A DNA stretch of 64,000 nt, from the NCBI GenBank assembly GCA_021234155.1, contig JAJEKV010000017.1, positions 1,293,467 to 1,357,466 on the forward strand, read 5' to 3'. This DNA comes from Isoetes taiwanensis. Taxonomy: Eukaryota; Streptophyta; Lycopodiopsida; Isoetales; Isoetaceae. Below, in pieces: positions 30,082-41,538 of this stretch (positions are counted from its first letter, which is position 1; every line of letters starts with the position of its first letter). The notes below the pieces were generated by a model. The model searched no databases. It saw only the letters and a program-made list of their open reading frames with translations, and had not been told where the DNA came from. The translations under genes and the position numbers were made by a program.

Positions 30082-31173
30082 TCGAGAAGCGGCACAAATC
30101 GGCTGCCGGCAGATCCCCCCTTTGCACCAATCCAATGAGCCCACTGCAGACATCCTTCCACCATCTAACACGCCCATCAATCCGGCTATTCGCACCTTCT
30201 CAACGCCAAACACACCCACCAATACACAGATATGTCCTTTGGCACAACTGCACCCCTATCAAATCAATTGGACTATTAAAGCTAGCGTAACAGACAAAGG
30301 CACATTGCGAACATTCAGCAGACCACCGGAGAGGGCAAAATTTTCACAGCAGTCTCCGCGGATAAGGACGTAGGTTTCCTTTCATCCTTTTTTCAATTAA
30401 GTTTACATAAATCGTATTAAGCTTCCCAACAACATTTGTACATAGGGAACACAAATGCAAGTCACAACGTTCAATGATGCAGCAGAGACATTCTACGACA
30501 TCCTTCAAGTAGGAAATAAAAAAAAAAAGGGCCATAGAAATAAAATTACACTTCACTTTGCTTTTTTTAACTTTTTTTCGTGTCTATTACATCTCCAAAG
30601 GTTCGATCCACCTTGCAAATAAAAGATACTCAAATATTGACAACACACTATGAGATCACATTGAATATTAGTTCCAATATACAAGAGGCCACCAGGAAGA
30701 CGCCAACAGTCCGAAATACCCTTAATCCCATAAGAGTTTATTAAATTAGACCAATTGGGTAGTACATCAATTCAACATCAAAGAGGTATTCCTAAACGAC
30801 TTATATATCACTACAATTACATATATTAACTTCATTACCTCCTTTCAAACATTGCCGATACATTATTCAAGCAAAATTAATAGATTCGATTTGCAGAGGC
30901 TTGGGTATCGATCTTCAGCGAACATGTTTTTGAGCAAATATTTGGTCTTGTGGTGACGGGATGTCCATCATTCAACCAATGGATCAAACGACATATCAAA
31001 AAAAGATTCAAAGAACCGCTATGGGCTCCTCGAATCTTCCATCGCTGCGTGATGCACATTGAGTACATGAACACACGAGACAAAAGATTACAGTTCAAGA
31101 AATCAATCCCATCGATTGGTCACGAGAATGTAAGACTTTACTAGACAAAATAGCAAATTTGAAATCGTGCTAG
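30082..31173 (+). pseudogene. RPA1: RPA1 (replication protein A large subunit) fragment
   Basis: Four exon-like pieces are seen. Exon 1 (30,082-30,369, after GTGTGTGGATACAG) reads PYQINWTIKASVTDKGTLR, the start of DBD-A. Exon 2 (30,446-30,508, exactly 21 codons) reads GTQMQVTTFNDAAETFYDIL. Exon 3 (from 30,582) reads VYYISKGSIHLANKRYSNID, then shifts frame to HYEITLNISSNIQEATEED. The last exon (30,897-31,173) covers the end of DBD-C, EYMNT...KSC and stop. RPA1 binds single-stranded DNA in replication and repair. DBD-B and the zinc ribbon are absent, so this is an internally deleted copy. Confidence 0.82.
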
Positions 31174-31326
31174 ATCTCTCACAAACATGTACCCCATTCC
31201 AATTTCCTTTAATACTACAATAATTTTAGAACCAAAATCATCCCACCTCGCATTCACTTAAATTTCTTGACTTCTAAAATATTATCGGACCAAATCATTG
31301 TGGCGAATGCCGCCATTAAATTCTTG

Positions 31327-31653
31327 TAAAAAATATATAGATTTCTGATAAAATATAATCACATTAGCTCACCGGCTATATTGGCCATAGTAGTCTTATC
31401 GGGACATTGAGTTATTTTGGTAGAGGTTCGAGCCCCGTATTTCATATATATATAAAATCTTAGTGAATAAAAGATAGAGACTTGATATTCCATCAAAACC
31501 TTAAGCGAACACGTATTTCATATTTCAAAATCATAGATGCCCCCGATCATGTTTAAACGAGAGAGGTGCCCGTAGAGGCTCCAACATACGATCTGGGGGG
31601 TATAGGATCGACAAATTCGGCGTTTGTGGTAGTCCGGATGCACCTTATTTAGA
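31327..31653 (+). repeat. tRNA-promoter-like dispersed repeat, copy B
   Basis: It is the direct-repeat partner of 27,869-28,200, placed just inside the inner end of the left arm. TTAGCTCACCGG and GGTTCGAGCCC are present. The two copies therefore bracket the left arm but not the right arm. Confidence 0.5.
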
Positions 31654-31848
31654 CAAACCGGTATCATTTTCAACAAACCATTATGACATGTGGTTCTCTT
31701 CTATCAAATAAATCGTGTATAAAAAACTATACATATCATGGTTTTTGGATGAATTAATACTAGTTAAATATAGAAGTTTAATTTTGGGAGCCTTGTGACA
31801 ATTATTCACACAGGCTGCCACAGCTAGACTCTGTGAGTTTTGGAATGC

Positions 31849-32828
31849 TTTTTTTTTTTTTTGAAGAACTGTGTCGCAATATATTAAAAGAATGGTAATG
31901 TTACAAAGCAAGTGAGGAGGAAGGAGTGCCCCAAAGAGACAGTGATACCTCGACACTCCACAACAACTGCAACTCTACTGCTGTACAAACTGGCCATCAC
32001 CATCTACCACACCCAAGAAGTCCCGCCAAATGGAAAACTTCCGCTCTACTAATCCCGGGAACACCAAAAAGCTTTGAAATAGCTTGTACCTGAGTCGAGG
32101 AATCAGAGAGGCTGCAGGCTGCTGAATCCCCTGAAAGATCCACAACCGCCGCCGCTTCCAAATCAACCACACCAACCAAGCCACGCACAGATGCAAGGCT
32201 TGCTGCCGTACGAGCGGCCAAGCACCAGGATATACATGAAGCAGCAATTGTTGGCTATTCAATCTCACCTCAAACAGAGCCCGACTCCAATCCGTGCAAC
32301 CCGCAAGTGAGGGTATAAAACCGCATAATGCTCCACGGCCTCACGATGAAGGCCACAACAAGGCAAAGAGGGCTCACACCCGCCTAAAACCGACTCACAA
32401 GGACATTCACCTCGATACAATGCACCACCCGCCACGTATAACCCGAACCTTCGGTGGGGAAGTGAGCTCCATGTCCACGCCCAAACCGAGCGCCATCGGA
32501 GAACCCGAAGTGCGCAGACCACTTGCTCAAGGGGCGAGTGTCATGAATAGCCAACACCCGGTAACAAGACCGCACAAAACAAGAAGATACAACATCCGGA
32601 TGAACCTTCCAAACCTCGCACCACCACATCACCCCGAGGGACTATAGGTATGTGTAGCGGAATACTCCCCGCCACTTGTTCCCGTGATAGCGGCCACATC
32701 CTTCAGCGGTAAAGCGAAGCTCGAAAAGAACTCCCACGAAGCTAGCCGACCATCCCAATACCAATCCTCCAAGGTGAGCACAAGAAGCTCGCCTCCAACG
32801 GCTTCGCGTCAGAGCATGCACATGGCTT
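31849..32828 (-). mobile_element. 5'-truncated LINE, minus strand, in R copy c
   Basis: A T run at 31,849-31,862 then GAAGAACTGTG is the reversed TTCTTC-A(n) end. The minus-strand frame 31,975-32,268 reads WLVWLIWKRRRLWIFQG and then a Leu/Arg tail. Upstream, CCGLHREAVEHYAVLYPH (32,290-32,400) is a zinc-knuckle-like remnant. GC content is clearly higher than in the surroundings. R sequence flanks it on both sides (GTTTTGGAATGC left, CAACAATTTTTCTTTTTCC right), showing a clean insertion. It is the same family as 16,795-17,048. Unit 2 copy: 56,880-57,860. Confidence 0.75.
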
Positions 32829-34852
32829 TTTTTCGACAACAATTTTTCTTTTTCCGCAAAAATGGTTGATTGATTTTCATTTTGACTCCCTACTCCTCTC
32901 TTTGATCTCCAACTGCGGCATGGAGAAGCCCGTGATATCGATAAAATATTGCGTGATAGTCCTCTCGGTCTTGCCTTTATCGGCTGCGAATTTTGTGTAG
33001 GAATATGTTTGAGCTTGGGTCCGGTTGCATGAAGAATGACCATCCTATCAATTTGCCCCCACTTCCCTCCATCGCTAGTTTTCGTTGGCTAGGCTATGAA
33101 GCTATTCTCGCCGTGGTTTTCTCAATCTAGATTCTTTTAGAGCTACGGAGACTATGAACTTGCAACTTTCTCGCTTTCTTTTTCAAGTTTTAAATGCATG
33201 TCCTTCAGTTTCTCAGTACATAGTTTTTGATTGGAGTTCATTATCTCAAGTTTGTTAGTGACCTCTCCTCGCAATTCTTAAAAAGAAGAGAAATAGCTAG
33301 ATGCTGATGCATGGATATTTACTGCCTTATAGTCGTAGCTTCCTTTCACTTCTTGAGATCAACTTGCATTATTTACAAAGGTCTGAGATGGAGGAAACTT
33401 GGGTCTCTTTCTCAGCCAGGTCCGAATGATCTGATATTGAACCAGTTTCTCAGGATGATGGGCCTAAGTCAGTTGTTGCCATTGTGTACATGAGGTAGTG
33501 TCGAGAAGTAATGGAATGTTTAAGGATGAGCGTTCCCCAAGGGCATTGTAATATATTATATTATGTCTGCTCTCTCTCTTGCAGCATATTTTGTGTGTTT
33601 TCTGGAAACGAGTTACTTTTGTTCAGAGATTTGGAAGACTTGCTCCTTGAGTTTAATTTTGGTTCAAAACCTGCCTATTCCACCATGGGTTGTAACAATG
33701 AGGATTCTCATTCTGAGAGGGTCGAATGATTACATATGTTAAATGGGGGTAGCCACACACCTGCGTACTACCCACTAAACAAATAATGTGTTAACGCACT
33801 GTGGGTCGCCCTTGCAACTGTGCATGAAGCTGGAGAACATGTTAGAATTGGTGAGGTGGCAATGAAGGATTAACTCACATGAAGCTTTACATTTTGCCAA
33901 ACCTAAGTTTATATGATTGCATATCATAAGTGTGGTTGGCGCTTTGTATACTGCTAAGGTACGCAAAGGAATTTCCATTCTGTTTCATGCTTGCAGCTAT
34001 TGTAGGAGGAATACCTAGGAATAATATAATGATTGTTAAGCTGTATATGCTCCTTCAAGGTATTGAAAGCTTTTGATGAACTTCTGCAGATAGTTAGCAT
34101 CTTATTGTAAAAGCGATGTATTGTTTTACAAAGACTGCTTAGTTAATATATTTTCTATACATATCTTTGTAGCTTTGCCTTGGACAAATATGCAAGGCTT
34201 TTGTACTTGGATTAGTTTTCGTGTTCTTAAATTCATTATGCGTTATTATATGGTTATGGTATAAGCTCTCGGAAAAAAAACAACAAGTTAGTAGTGAAGG
34301 CTCTAGGATGCATGCCATGTTATGAAGGTGGAAAGCTATAATTGAGCATTATTGTTTATGTAAATTAATTGCAAAAAAATTAAGTGTGTACCCCCCGTCC
34401 AAAAATGGCAAACTTGCAAATTCTGTGCACCAAAGTAGCATTTCCATTTTGCACCTAACTAGAAGAAAACCCCTATGTTTTAACGCTTTTTTTATGCATT
34501 TTTGAGCGAAAATAATAATAATATATTATAATTTAATAAGGGCATTACAAAGTTGATTTGATACACGTCGTGAATTGATAGGGTCAAATGAAATGCATAA
34601 CACATGTATAACGCTAGAACAACATTGAAAGGCATTACAAGGTTGTAATACATTTCAAAAGTTTTTTAATAGACGTCGGTTTCACATTTTAAAACAAGTT
34701 TCAAAAAGAAACACACTTCTCCATTTATAGATGGACTCTCCTTTCATTTGTACATCTGCTTATACCCATAATTGCCAAAATAAATGATCACTAAGCATGC
34801 TAATAAAACATCACATACCTATAGTGACATATGATGGCCTTTGATGCCTAAA
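32829..34852. repeat. R-family repeat, copy c
   Basis: It follows the order of copy a and its right-hand flank (18,961-21,160), including TCTGAGATGGAGGAAACTTGG, the CATGCTTGCAG segment and the CACATCACATACCTAT stretch. It lacks the SINE that copy a carries at 20,698. No intact frame is seen. Confidence 0.6.
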
Positions 34853-34909
34853 TTGTATTGAATTGAATGTTTTCTAATCGTCCACGGAGACCAATTAGTC
34901 TATGGGACT
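34853..34909 (-). mobile_element. Retroposon 3' end with (TTCAA)n tail
   Basis: TTGTATTGAATTGAATG, TAATCGTCCACGGAGACCAA and CTATGGGAC mark another member of the shared-core family within R copy c. Confidence 0.6.
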
Positions 34910-36631
34910 CCAAACCCTGCATACGCTGCTCTTCTAAATTTGATGAATGAAGTTAAAATTGCCAGATTTGAAGGAATGAACTAGGATTTTCTTTGCAAAA
35001 AAATACAGGGATTCCCATGAATTTTCATCATACACAATTATTCACACAAAATGCCATAGCAGGACTCAGAAAATTAAAAGGGGGGGTTCTTGAAAGCAAA
35101 TCATATTTTTTTGAAATAGTTTTTTCCAGCCTTTACATTTGTAGAAAGCACTGAAGAGGATGAACCTAACATTTTCTAGCATTTTGAAGATGGCCCATAA
35201 TAATCTAATACAAGATTGAAACATCATATTTTACTAGAGCACATCCATGCACCGCTCGCTCTCATCAGTTTCTGATCATCCAAGTGTCAAGTATTTCTAA
35301 AAGCATCGTCTTGGTTTTCTTCCAACACAAAGTTGCTTCAATTCTCTGGTTTTGTGCAAAAAAATGTTGGGTTTCTTCAACCTGAGCTTTCTTCTTCAAA
35401 ACAGATCGCCGCTGCAATAATTTTCCAAATTACAACCTGTTCAGAGATCATAAAGCAATATGCATGTCTCATTTGATAAAGGTGCTTGAATCAAAACCGA
35501 ATCAGGACCAAGAATGTGCCGCATCGGCATTGACGAGTGAAGGAGCGTGATTAATACAATGTGGCTATCACTATGGCGACCGAAAGCGCAGGAGTTCGGA
35601 TGACTTTCTTCGCAGTGGATGGTCGAATGGTGCTGTAACATCATATCACGACAACTTACGACAAGCATATCACCTACTAACTTCACATAATGCAGAGAAA
35701 ACTTTGATCTCAGCATTAAATAGAGAGATTCCTAATCTCATCCGTTGCATTAACATATCCCAACAATATCTAGTCAGCCCACCTCTCCCAGGGTTTACCC
35801 TCTGGGCAATCCAAAAAACAATAAATTAAGGGTTACTCCAATTATATGAATTTGGAGCCCCAACTAAAAGAAAGAATATAGGTTGTTGGTTAATGTGACC
35901 TGGCCAAGGCTTATCATCGGGACTAAAAAACCCGAACCATTTTGGGTTTCAGTGGAAAACCCTAGTGATAAGCCTTCGCTAAGGAGCTTCCACATAGGCT
36001 TAGTTTCAACTCATGTAATTTCAATCCCTAGATGGGCCCAAAATCAAAGTCTAAAGACTATCGAAACTCGCTACACTCAGACGGATAGTCAACTTGTTGC
36101 TCTAACATGGAAAGCTGCAAAATCCTCGATAGCTCCTCTGTTAGAAGCTGGGCATAAGCCCCTACCTGATCATAATTGAGCGAAGGCTGAGATATACAGG
36201 AAGTGGCTTGACATTGGATTTGTATCAGCTGCCATTCTACTGTGAAGAAAAGAGGTTGATGATTGGAATCCGCCTCCTCATCCCTACTATATGTTCCCAC
36301 TTGTACATGAGTTAGAAGATGTAAATCCCGCTTGTCCACGAGCATATAATCCACTACGCTAGATTCCCCACCCTGATTCTCTTGTCAGTAGGTGTAGTAG
36401 GAGGAGATGGCCGATTACTATTTACTTGAATCATCTTCTTAAGTTTACCAAGTCGCTTGCTAATTTACCGACCGAAAGCCACTCAAGCCAGCCAGTTACA
36501 AGACACTTGAAGCATTTTCTTCAGTTTATAAGCATTAAGCATTACCAGAAATGGAGCCCCGCATTACATTAGAGCAAATTGTTAAATGAATTCACGTTCT
36601 TAAAATCACATAATTAAGAGCATTTAACCAC
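34910..36631. other. Spacer-loop DNA, no gene recognised
   Basis: It is shared with 59,959-61,669. Frames such as LRQAYHLLTSHNAE near 35,650-35,700 and the region 36,190-36,370 look exon-like in composition but are broken and match nothing I can name. Confidence 0.4.
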
Positions 36632-37864
36632 ATTTCCATTTTCCCTTCTTTTTTTCCTTTTCGTTTTGCATTTTCCATGGTTTTCTTTAATTTTCCCTTT
36701 TCCATTTTTTGCATTTACCTTTTTTTTTCTACTGTTCCATTTCTACCATCTCCCTTTTCCCTTTTTGTTTTCCCCTTCACCATTTTTATTTTTCTAATTT
36801 TGCATTGCCTTTTCTCCCATTTTTGTTTGCCCTTTCCAATCTCCTTTTTTCATTTTCACCCTTTCTCCATCACTTTTTTTTCCTTTTTTTCTTCCTTTTC
36901 CATTTTTCTATTCTCTAATTTTCCCTTTTTCTATTTTTCTCTTCCTTTTTTTCCCCTCCCCTCCCTCTTCTATTTTCTTATTTTACCCTTATTTTCCCCT
37001 CATTCCCTTTTTTCTCCTCCCCGTATCCCTTCCCCTTTTCCTTTTACATTTTTTCTCTTTTCTTTTTCTCCCCTTCCCGCTCCTCCCCTTCCATTCGCTT
37101 CGGCTTCCCTTTGCCCTTTCCTTTTCGATGGCCTTTTTCCCTTCCCTTTTCTCATGTCCAGCCCCTTTCTCTCTTTCACTTTTCTCGTACAATTTTTCCT
37201 CCCATTTTCCCTCCCCCTCCCTTTTCAGTTTATTTTTCTCTTTCCCTTTTCCCATATCCTTTTCCCCACATCTTTTTCTTCTTCTTTTTTCAGTTCCTTT
37301 TTTTCCTTCCCTTTATTTTCATTTTTTCCTTCCCTTTCCTCCTCCTTTATTCTTTTCCCTTTCATTTTTTCCATACCTTCCCTTTTCCCTTTCCTCGCGA
37401 CTTGCCCATTTCCTTCTTTTTCCCTTTCGTTTCCCTCCTTCCTCTTCCGTTTTCTCAGGTGCCTTTTTTCCTTCCTTCCCCTCTTCCCCTCCCTTTTTCT
37501 CTTCCATTTTTCCCTTAATTTTTTGCCTTTTTTCCCACCTTTTTCCTCTTCCCCTTTCCCAATGTCCCTTTTCCCAAAATATCTTCCTTCCTTCCTTCCT
37601 TCCTTCTCCTCCTCTTTTCCCTTCCCTTCTCTCTACCCTTTTTCTCTTCCCTTTTTTCCCTTTCTTTTTACTTCTGTCCTCACCATTTCCCTCTTCTTCT
37701 TTCAGAGTATCTTTTTTTTCCTTCCTTTTTCTCAATTTCTTTTCCTTTCCCCTTTTTCCGTGCTCTTTTCCCTTTTCCTTCTTCCGTTTTAGCCGTGCCT
37801 TTTTTTCTTTCACTTTGCCCCTTTCTTTTAGTTTTACTTTTAGTTTTTTTTTTTTTTCTTTTTT
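36632..37864 (+). repeat. 1.2-kb polypyrimidine (T/C) tract
   Basis: The plus strand is almost entirely T and C, built from TTTTCCC-like words with scattered A and G, and ends in a T run. It is repeated at 61,670-62,905. Long Phe/Ser/Pro frames on the plus strand (up to 371 codons) and Lys/Glu/Arg frames on the minus strand are composition artefacts. Such tracts can form triplex DNA. Shortly after it comes a retroposon 3' core. Confidence 0.9.
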
Positions 37865-37920
37865 AAGCAATATCTCTAGGTGGCTGCAAATGCGCCCCTA
37901 GCTAGACATGATTGATGTAT

Positions 37921-37984
37921 ATTTGGTCCCATAGACCAAAAGCGGTCTCGAGAGCGTTAATATAATCTTTCTTTCTTTCCTCCC
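37921..37984 (+). mobile_element. Retroposon 3' end with (CTTT)n tail
   Basis: ATTTGGTCCCATAGACC, GCGTTAATATAATC and then TTTC units form the plus-strand version of the shared 3' core. Unit 2 keeps GTAGACGTTAATATAATC at 62,961-63,023. It is the only member seen in this orientation and could end an element that includes the polypyrimidine tract. Confidence 0.5.
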
Positions 37985-38498
37985 TATTCCTTTTCCCTTT
38001 TCTCTTAAGAGATCGTGAGCATGGCCAATCACGGTGGTGGGAAGTCGTATGCGTTAAATCTCCGGGCCGGATGCAATCGGATGATCTCCACCATCAAATT
38101 AAGGTTTGATTCATGACATCTGCGAAAACTTTATAATATAAGAAGATAAGCAACCACATCAAAAATTTATCCTGGTAATATTAAGCTGAGCAAAAATGGT
38201 GATCAGCAACCATTTGAATAAATATTAAATATTATAACCCCTGATCAGGGTTCGAAAAAAATTTTAAGCCTTAAATCAGACAATTTGCCGCCTATAGATA
38301 AGACGTACTGGCTTTAATATAGAACAAGACTTCTAAGCTATGTTATTTTGTACTGGAATTTTGCGGGCATCTAAAAATCTAAACGGAAATTTTGAATTCC
38401 AAACAGAATTTTAAGGGCTAACTCCCACTTTTTCGATTTTTAGCACTTGATTTAAACTTCAATATTATATGCTTTTTAGCCCTTATTTAAACTAAATA
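37985..38498. other. Spacer-loop DNA up to the right arm
   Basis: No gene. CCCTGATCAGGG at about 38,239-38,250 is a perfect 12-bp palindrome, also in unit 2. Confidence 0.4.
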
Positions 38499-41400
38499 TT
38501 ACAGCAAAATTTGTGGGCATTCGGCCACAAGCAATGATTTGGTTGGTCGATAATATTTTAGAAGTCAAGAAATTTAAGTGAATGCGAGTGGGATGATTTT
38601 GGTTCTAAAATTATTGTAGTATTAAAGGAAATTGGAATGGGGTACATGTTTGTGAGAGATCTAGCACGATTTCAAATTTGCTATTTTGTCTAGTAAAGTC
38701 TTACATTCTGTTGACCAATCGATGGGATTGATTTCTTGAACTGTAATCTTTTGTCTCTGTGTGTTCATGTACTCAATGTGCATCACGAGCAGATGGAAGA
38801 TTCGAGGAGCCCATAGCGGTTGCTGAATCTTTTTTTGATATGTCGTTTGGTCTGTGGTTCGAATGATGGACATCCGGGCCACCGGTATTACCAAATATTT
38901 TTGCTCGGCTTTTGTTCGTTGAAGATCGATACCCAAGCCTCTGCAGTCGAATCTATTAATTTTGCTTGAATAATGTATCTGGCAATGTTTGAAAGGAGGT
39001 AATGAAGTTAATATATGTAATTGTAGTGATATATAAGTCGTTTAGGAATACCTCTTTGATGTTGAATTGATGTACGGCGCCAATTGGTCTAATTTAATAA
39101 ACTCTTATGGGATTAAGGGTATTTCAGACCTGTTGGCGTCTTCCTCGGTGGCCTCTTGTATATTGGAACTAATATTCAATGTGATCTCATAGTGTGTTGT
39201 CAATATTTGAGTATCTTTTTATTTGCAAGGTGGATCGAACCTTTTGAGATGTAATAGACAAAAAAAGTTAAAAAGGCGGTGAAGTGTAATTTTATTTCTA
39301 TGGCCCCTTTTTTTTTTTATTTCCTACTTGAAGGATGTCGTAGAATGTCTCTTTGCATCATCATTGAACGTTGTGACTTGCATTTGTGTTCCCTATGTAC
39401 AAAATGTGTTGGGAAGCTTAACACGATTTATGTAAACTTAATTGAAAAAGGATGAAAGGAAACCTACGCCCCTTATCTGTGAGGGCTGCTGCGGAAAATT
39501 TTTGCCCTCTCCGTGTGGTCTCAATAATGTTCGCAATGGGCCTTTATGCATTCACGCTAGCTTTAATAGTCCAATTGATTTGATAGGGGTGCAGTTGTGC
39601 CAAAGGACATATCTGTGTATTGGTGGGTGTGTTTGGCGTTGAGAAGGTGCGAATAGCCGGATTGATGGGCGTGTTAGATGGTGGAAGGATGTCTGCAGTG
39701 GGCTCATTGGATTGGTGCAAAGGGGATCCCGCTTTTTTGGGATTTGTCTGCTTCCTGTATCTGTATCCACACACAAAGGATTAGTATGGTTAAATATAAA
39801 TGTGAGGGACAATTTGTGGAAAGTAAATCGAATGAACTCTGTGGCCTGGTTCAACATAAACATGAGGATGCAATCAGATATTAAATTACCTGAGAACTCT
39901 TAGGAAAGGAAACCGTGCCTGTTTTGTCTGAGGAAGATCGCAGTGTTACCTGGACAATGAAACGCTTGTCAATTATTGGGAGCTCGGGCGATAGCACTTA
40001 AGGGGACAGTGAATATGTTTTTTGTGGAGCGGGCTATGGCTTTATTTGCGGGTTGCATGGGTTCTCTGTGTATTTACCTTTAGTTAGCTGATTCATGCTT
40101 TATGCATTAAGTAGTCAGAGTTGTTTTGATACGATGGCGGTGTATCACGACTTTTCTAAAGCTTCGCACCCGGAATCCGGCCTGCGGGACCGTGAAAGGG
40201 AAGCGCATTCCATCAAACAAAAGAAGTGTTCCACTTGATTGGCGGCGAATGTATTTTTAGCGGTGTTTGCCCAGGTTGTTAGTTTAGCTATTTGCAAGAG
40301 AAGAAGAGGAAAGAAGCATAAGCAGAGCTTGTGTTACGCTCTATGGGGAGCCTTGTTTGACCCATTTCCAATTGCTTAATTGCCTTTTCTTAATTCCGCG
40401 GTGGGTTCAATGCAGCGGAATCAAAATTTTTTAAGTATAAGACCTCGGTTGAATATTTCGCTTTTGTTGCTTTTCGTGATCGAGCTTCAACCCTTGCCCA
40501 TTGTCCGATTTTTTTCCCGTGAGTGAATTCTCGTGATATGATATGGTTTAATATTAGTGCAAGCTTCCATCTATAAGTCTACTGAACATTATGCTCACCG
40601 AAAAGCTAGTTTAGAATCAAATAATATTATCTCTGTGCAACCAAAAGGCGTAATTGTTCTCCATTAGTATGTCAGATCACTTAAAACATTTCTCCGCTTA
40701 CATATTAATTATGATTCTTGTGCGTAATCGGCCAGGATGAAGTACTTCCAAAGTAGAGGCATAAAGTATATTGACAACAACATTTTGTGTCATTATTTTT
40801 CTTGAAGGATCTTTGTAGTATTCTGCGTGAACACCGGGTTCGATTGAAGACGAGGAGGCTTGGATTTTTTCCGGCGATAGAGAGGCATAAACAATATAGA
40901 TGGACAAAGGAAGCATCAATTAAAGTAAAGTTTCATCGCAGTCAGAGAAAAGATCTCATAACCACAAATCGGGGAAAAGAAACCCGTGAGAAGCGGCCGA
41001 GAAAATCTGGCCGGATGAAAGCGGATGAAATGGCGCATCGCCGAAGATGTGAGCACGCCTTCGGAATTATACGGCAAAGCATATCGCCTTCTCAAAAGCA
41101 GAGACACAAATACGATGCCCATAAACAAAGCTTTGATTTACTCCACGCTCAAATCCAGGCCACACCTCTCTAACCAATCTCTCGCGCGCCAAACCACTAA
41201 CATTCGCTCCGCTGACAATCTTCCTAACCGGGCCATCCGGGTTCAGACTTCTCCGCCTCGCTCTTTTTATACTATGGCTGGCCCTTCCTTCTCAGACAAT
41301 GGCCCCAGTTCCTTTCGAACAACCTTAGCTCCTTAGGAACCTCCTCGCCAGACCCAAACCCGACCTCTAGAAGTTTCCAAAAATGCCCATTGCTCCCATT

Positions 41401-41538
41401 TGTCTGTTCCGAAACGTTCACTCTCTCACTTAGTATTTTAGAACTTGACACATGTCCAACTCTAAGCAAAAAAATAACAATATCACGTGCCCCTAAGCTC
41501 CCCCTAATCCTCCATGTACAATTATATATTAGAGATAT
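38499..41538 (-). repeat. Right inverted arm (3.04 kb)
   Basis: It is the reverse complement of 28,295-31,330, separated from it by 7.17 kb. The outer end is ATATTAGAGATAT at 41,526-41,538. The RPA1 fragment inside points inward, toward its twin. Confidence 0.88.
38661..39760 (-). pseudogene. RPA1: RPA1 fragment, right arm
   Basis: On the minus strand the linker/DBD-A exon occupies about 39,475-39,760 (PYQINWTIKAS). The final exon is 38,661-38,940, with SIIRTTDQTTYQKKIQQPLW, EYMNTQRQKITVQEINP and a C-terminal LKSC before the stop. The organisation is the same as in the left arm. This copy keeps the last exon open, whereas in the left arm it is broken by small indels. Confidence 0.8.

Larger units (their letters stand above)
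28295..31330 (+). repeat. Left inverted arm (3.04 kb) with RPA1 fragment
   Basis: From ATATCTCTAATATAT to GCGAATGCCGCC..TTCTTGTAA the sequence is the reverse complement of 38,499-41,538. Outside the arms the flanks differ (GGGTTGTT on the left, GTTTTTTCAGG on the right), so the match stops sharply. The arm contains an RPA1-like pseudogene pointing inward. Unit 2 has the same left arm at 53,334-56,356. Confidence 0.88.

Noticed and set aside
36677-37901. Very long Phe/Ser/Pro-rich plus-strand and Lys/Glu-rich minus-strand open frames in the polypyrimidine tract
   Set aside because: All frames are open because the composition lacks stops; the frames differ between the two units and there are no domains.
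28295-41538. The inverted arms as terminal repeats of a Mutator-type transposon
   Set aside because: The outer flanks (GGGTTGTT and GTTTTTTCA) show no 9-11 bp target duplication and no transposase is present.
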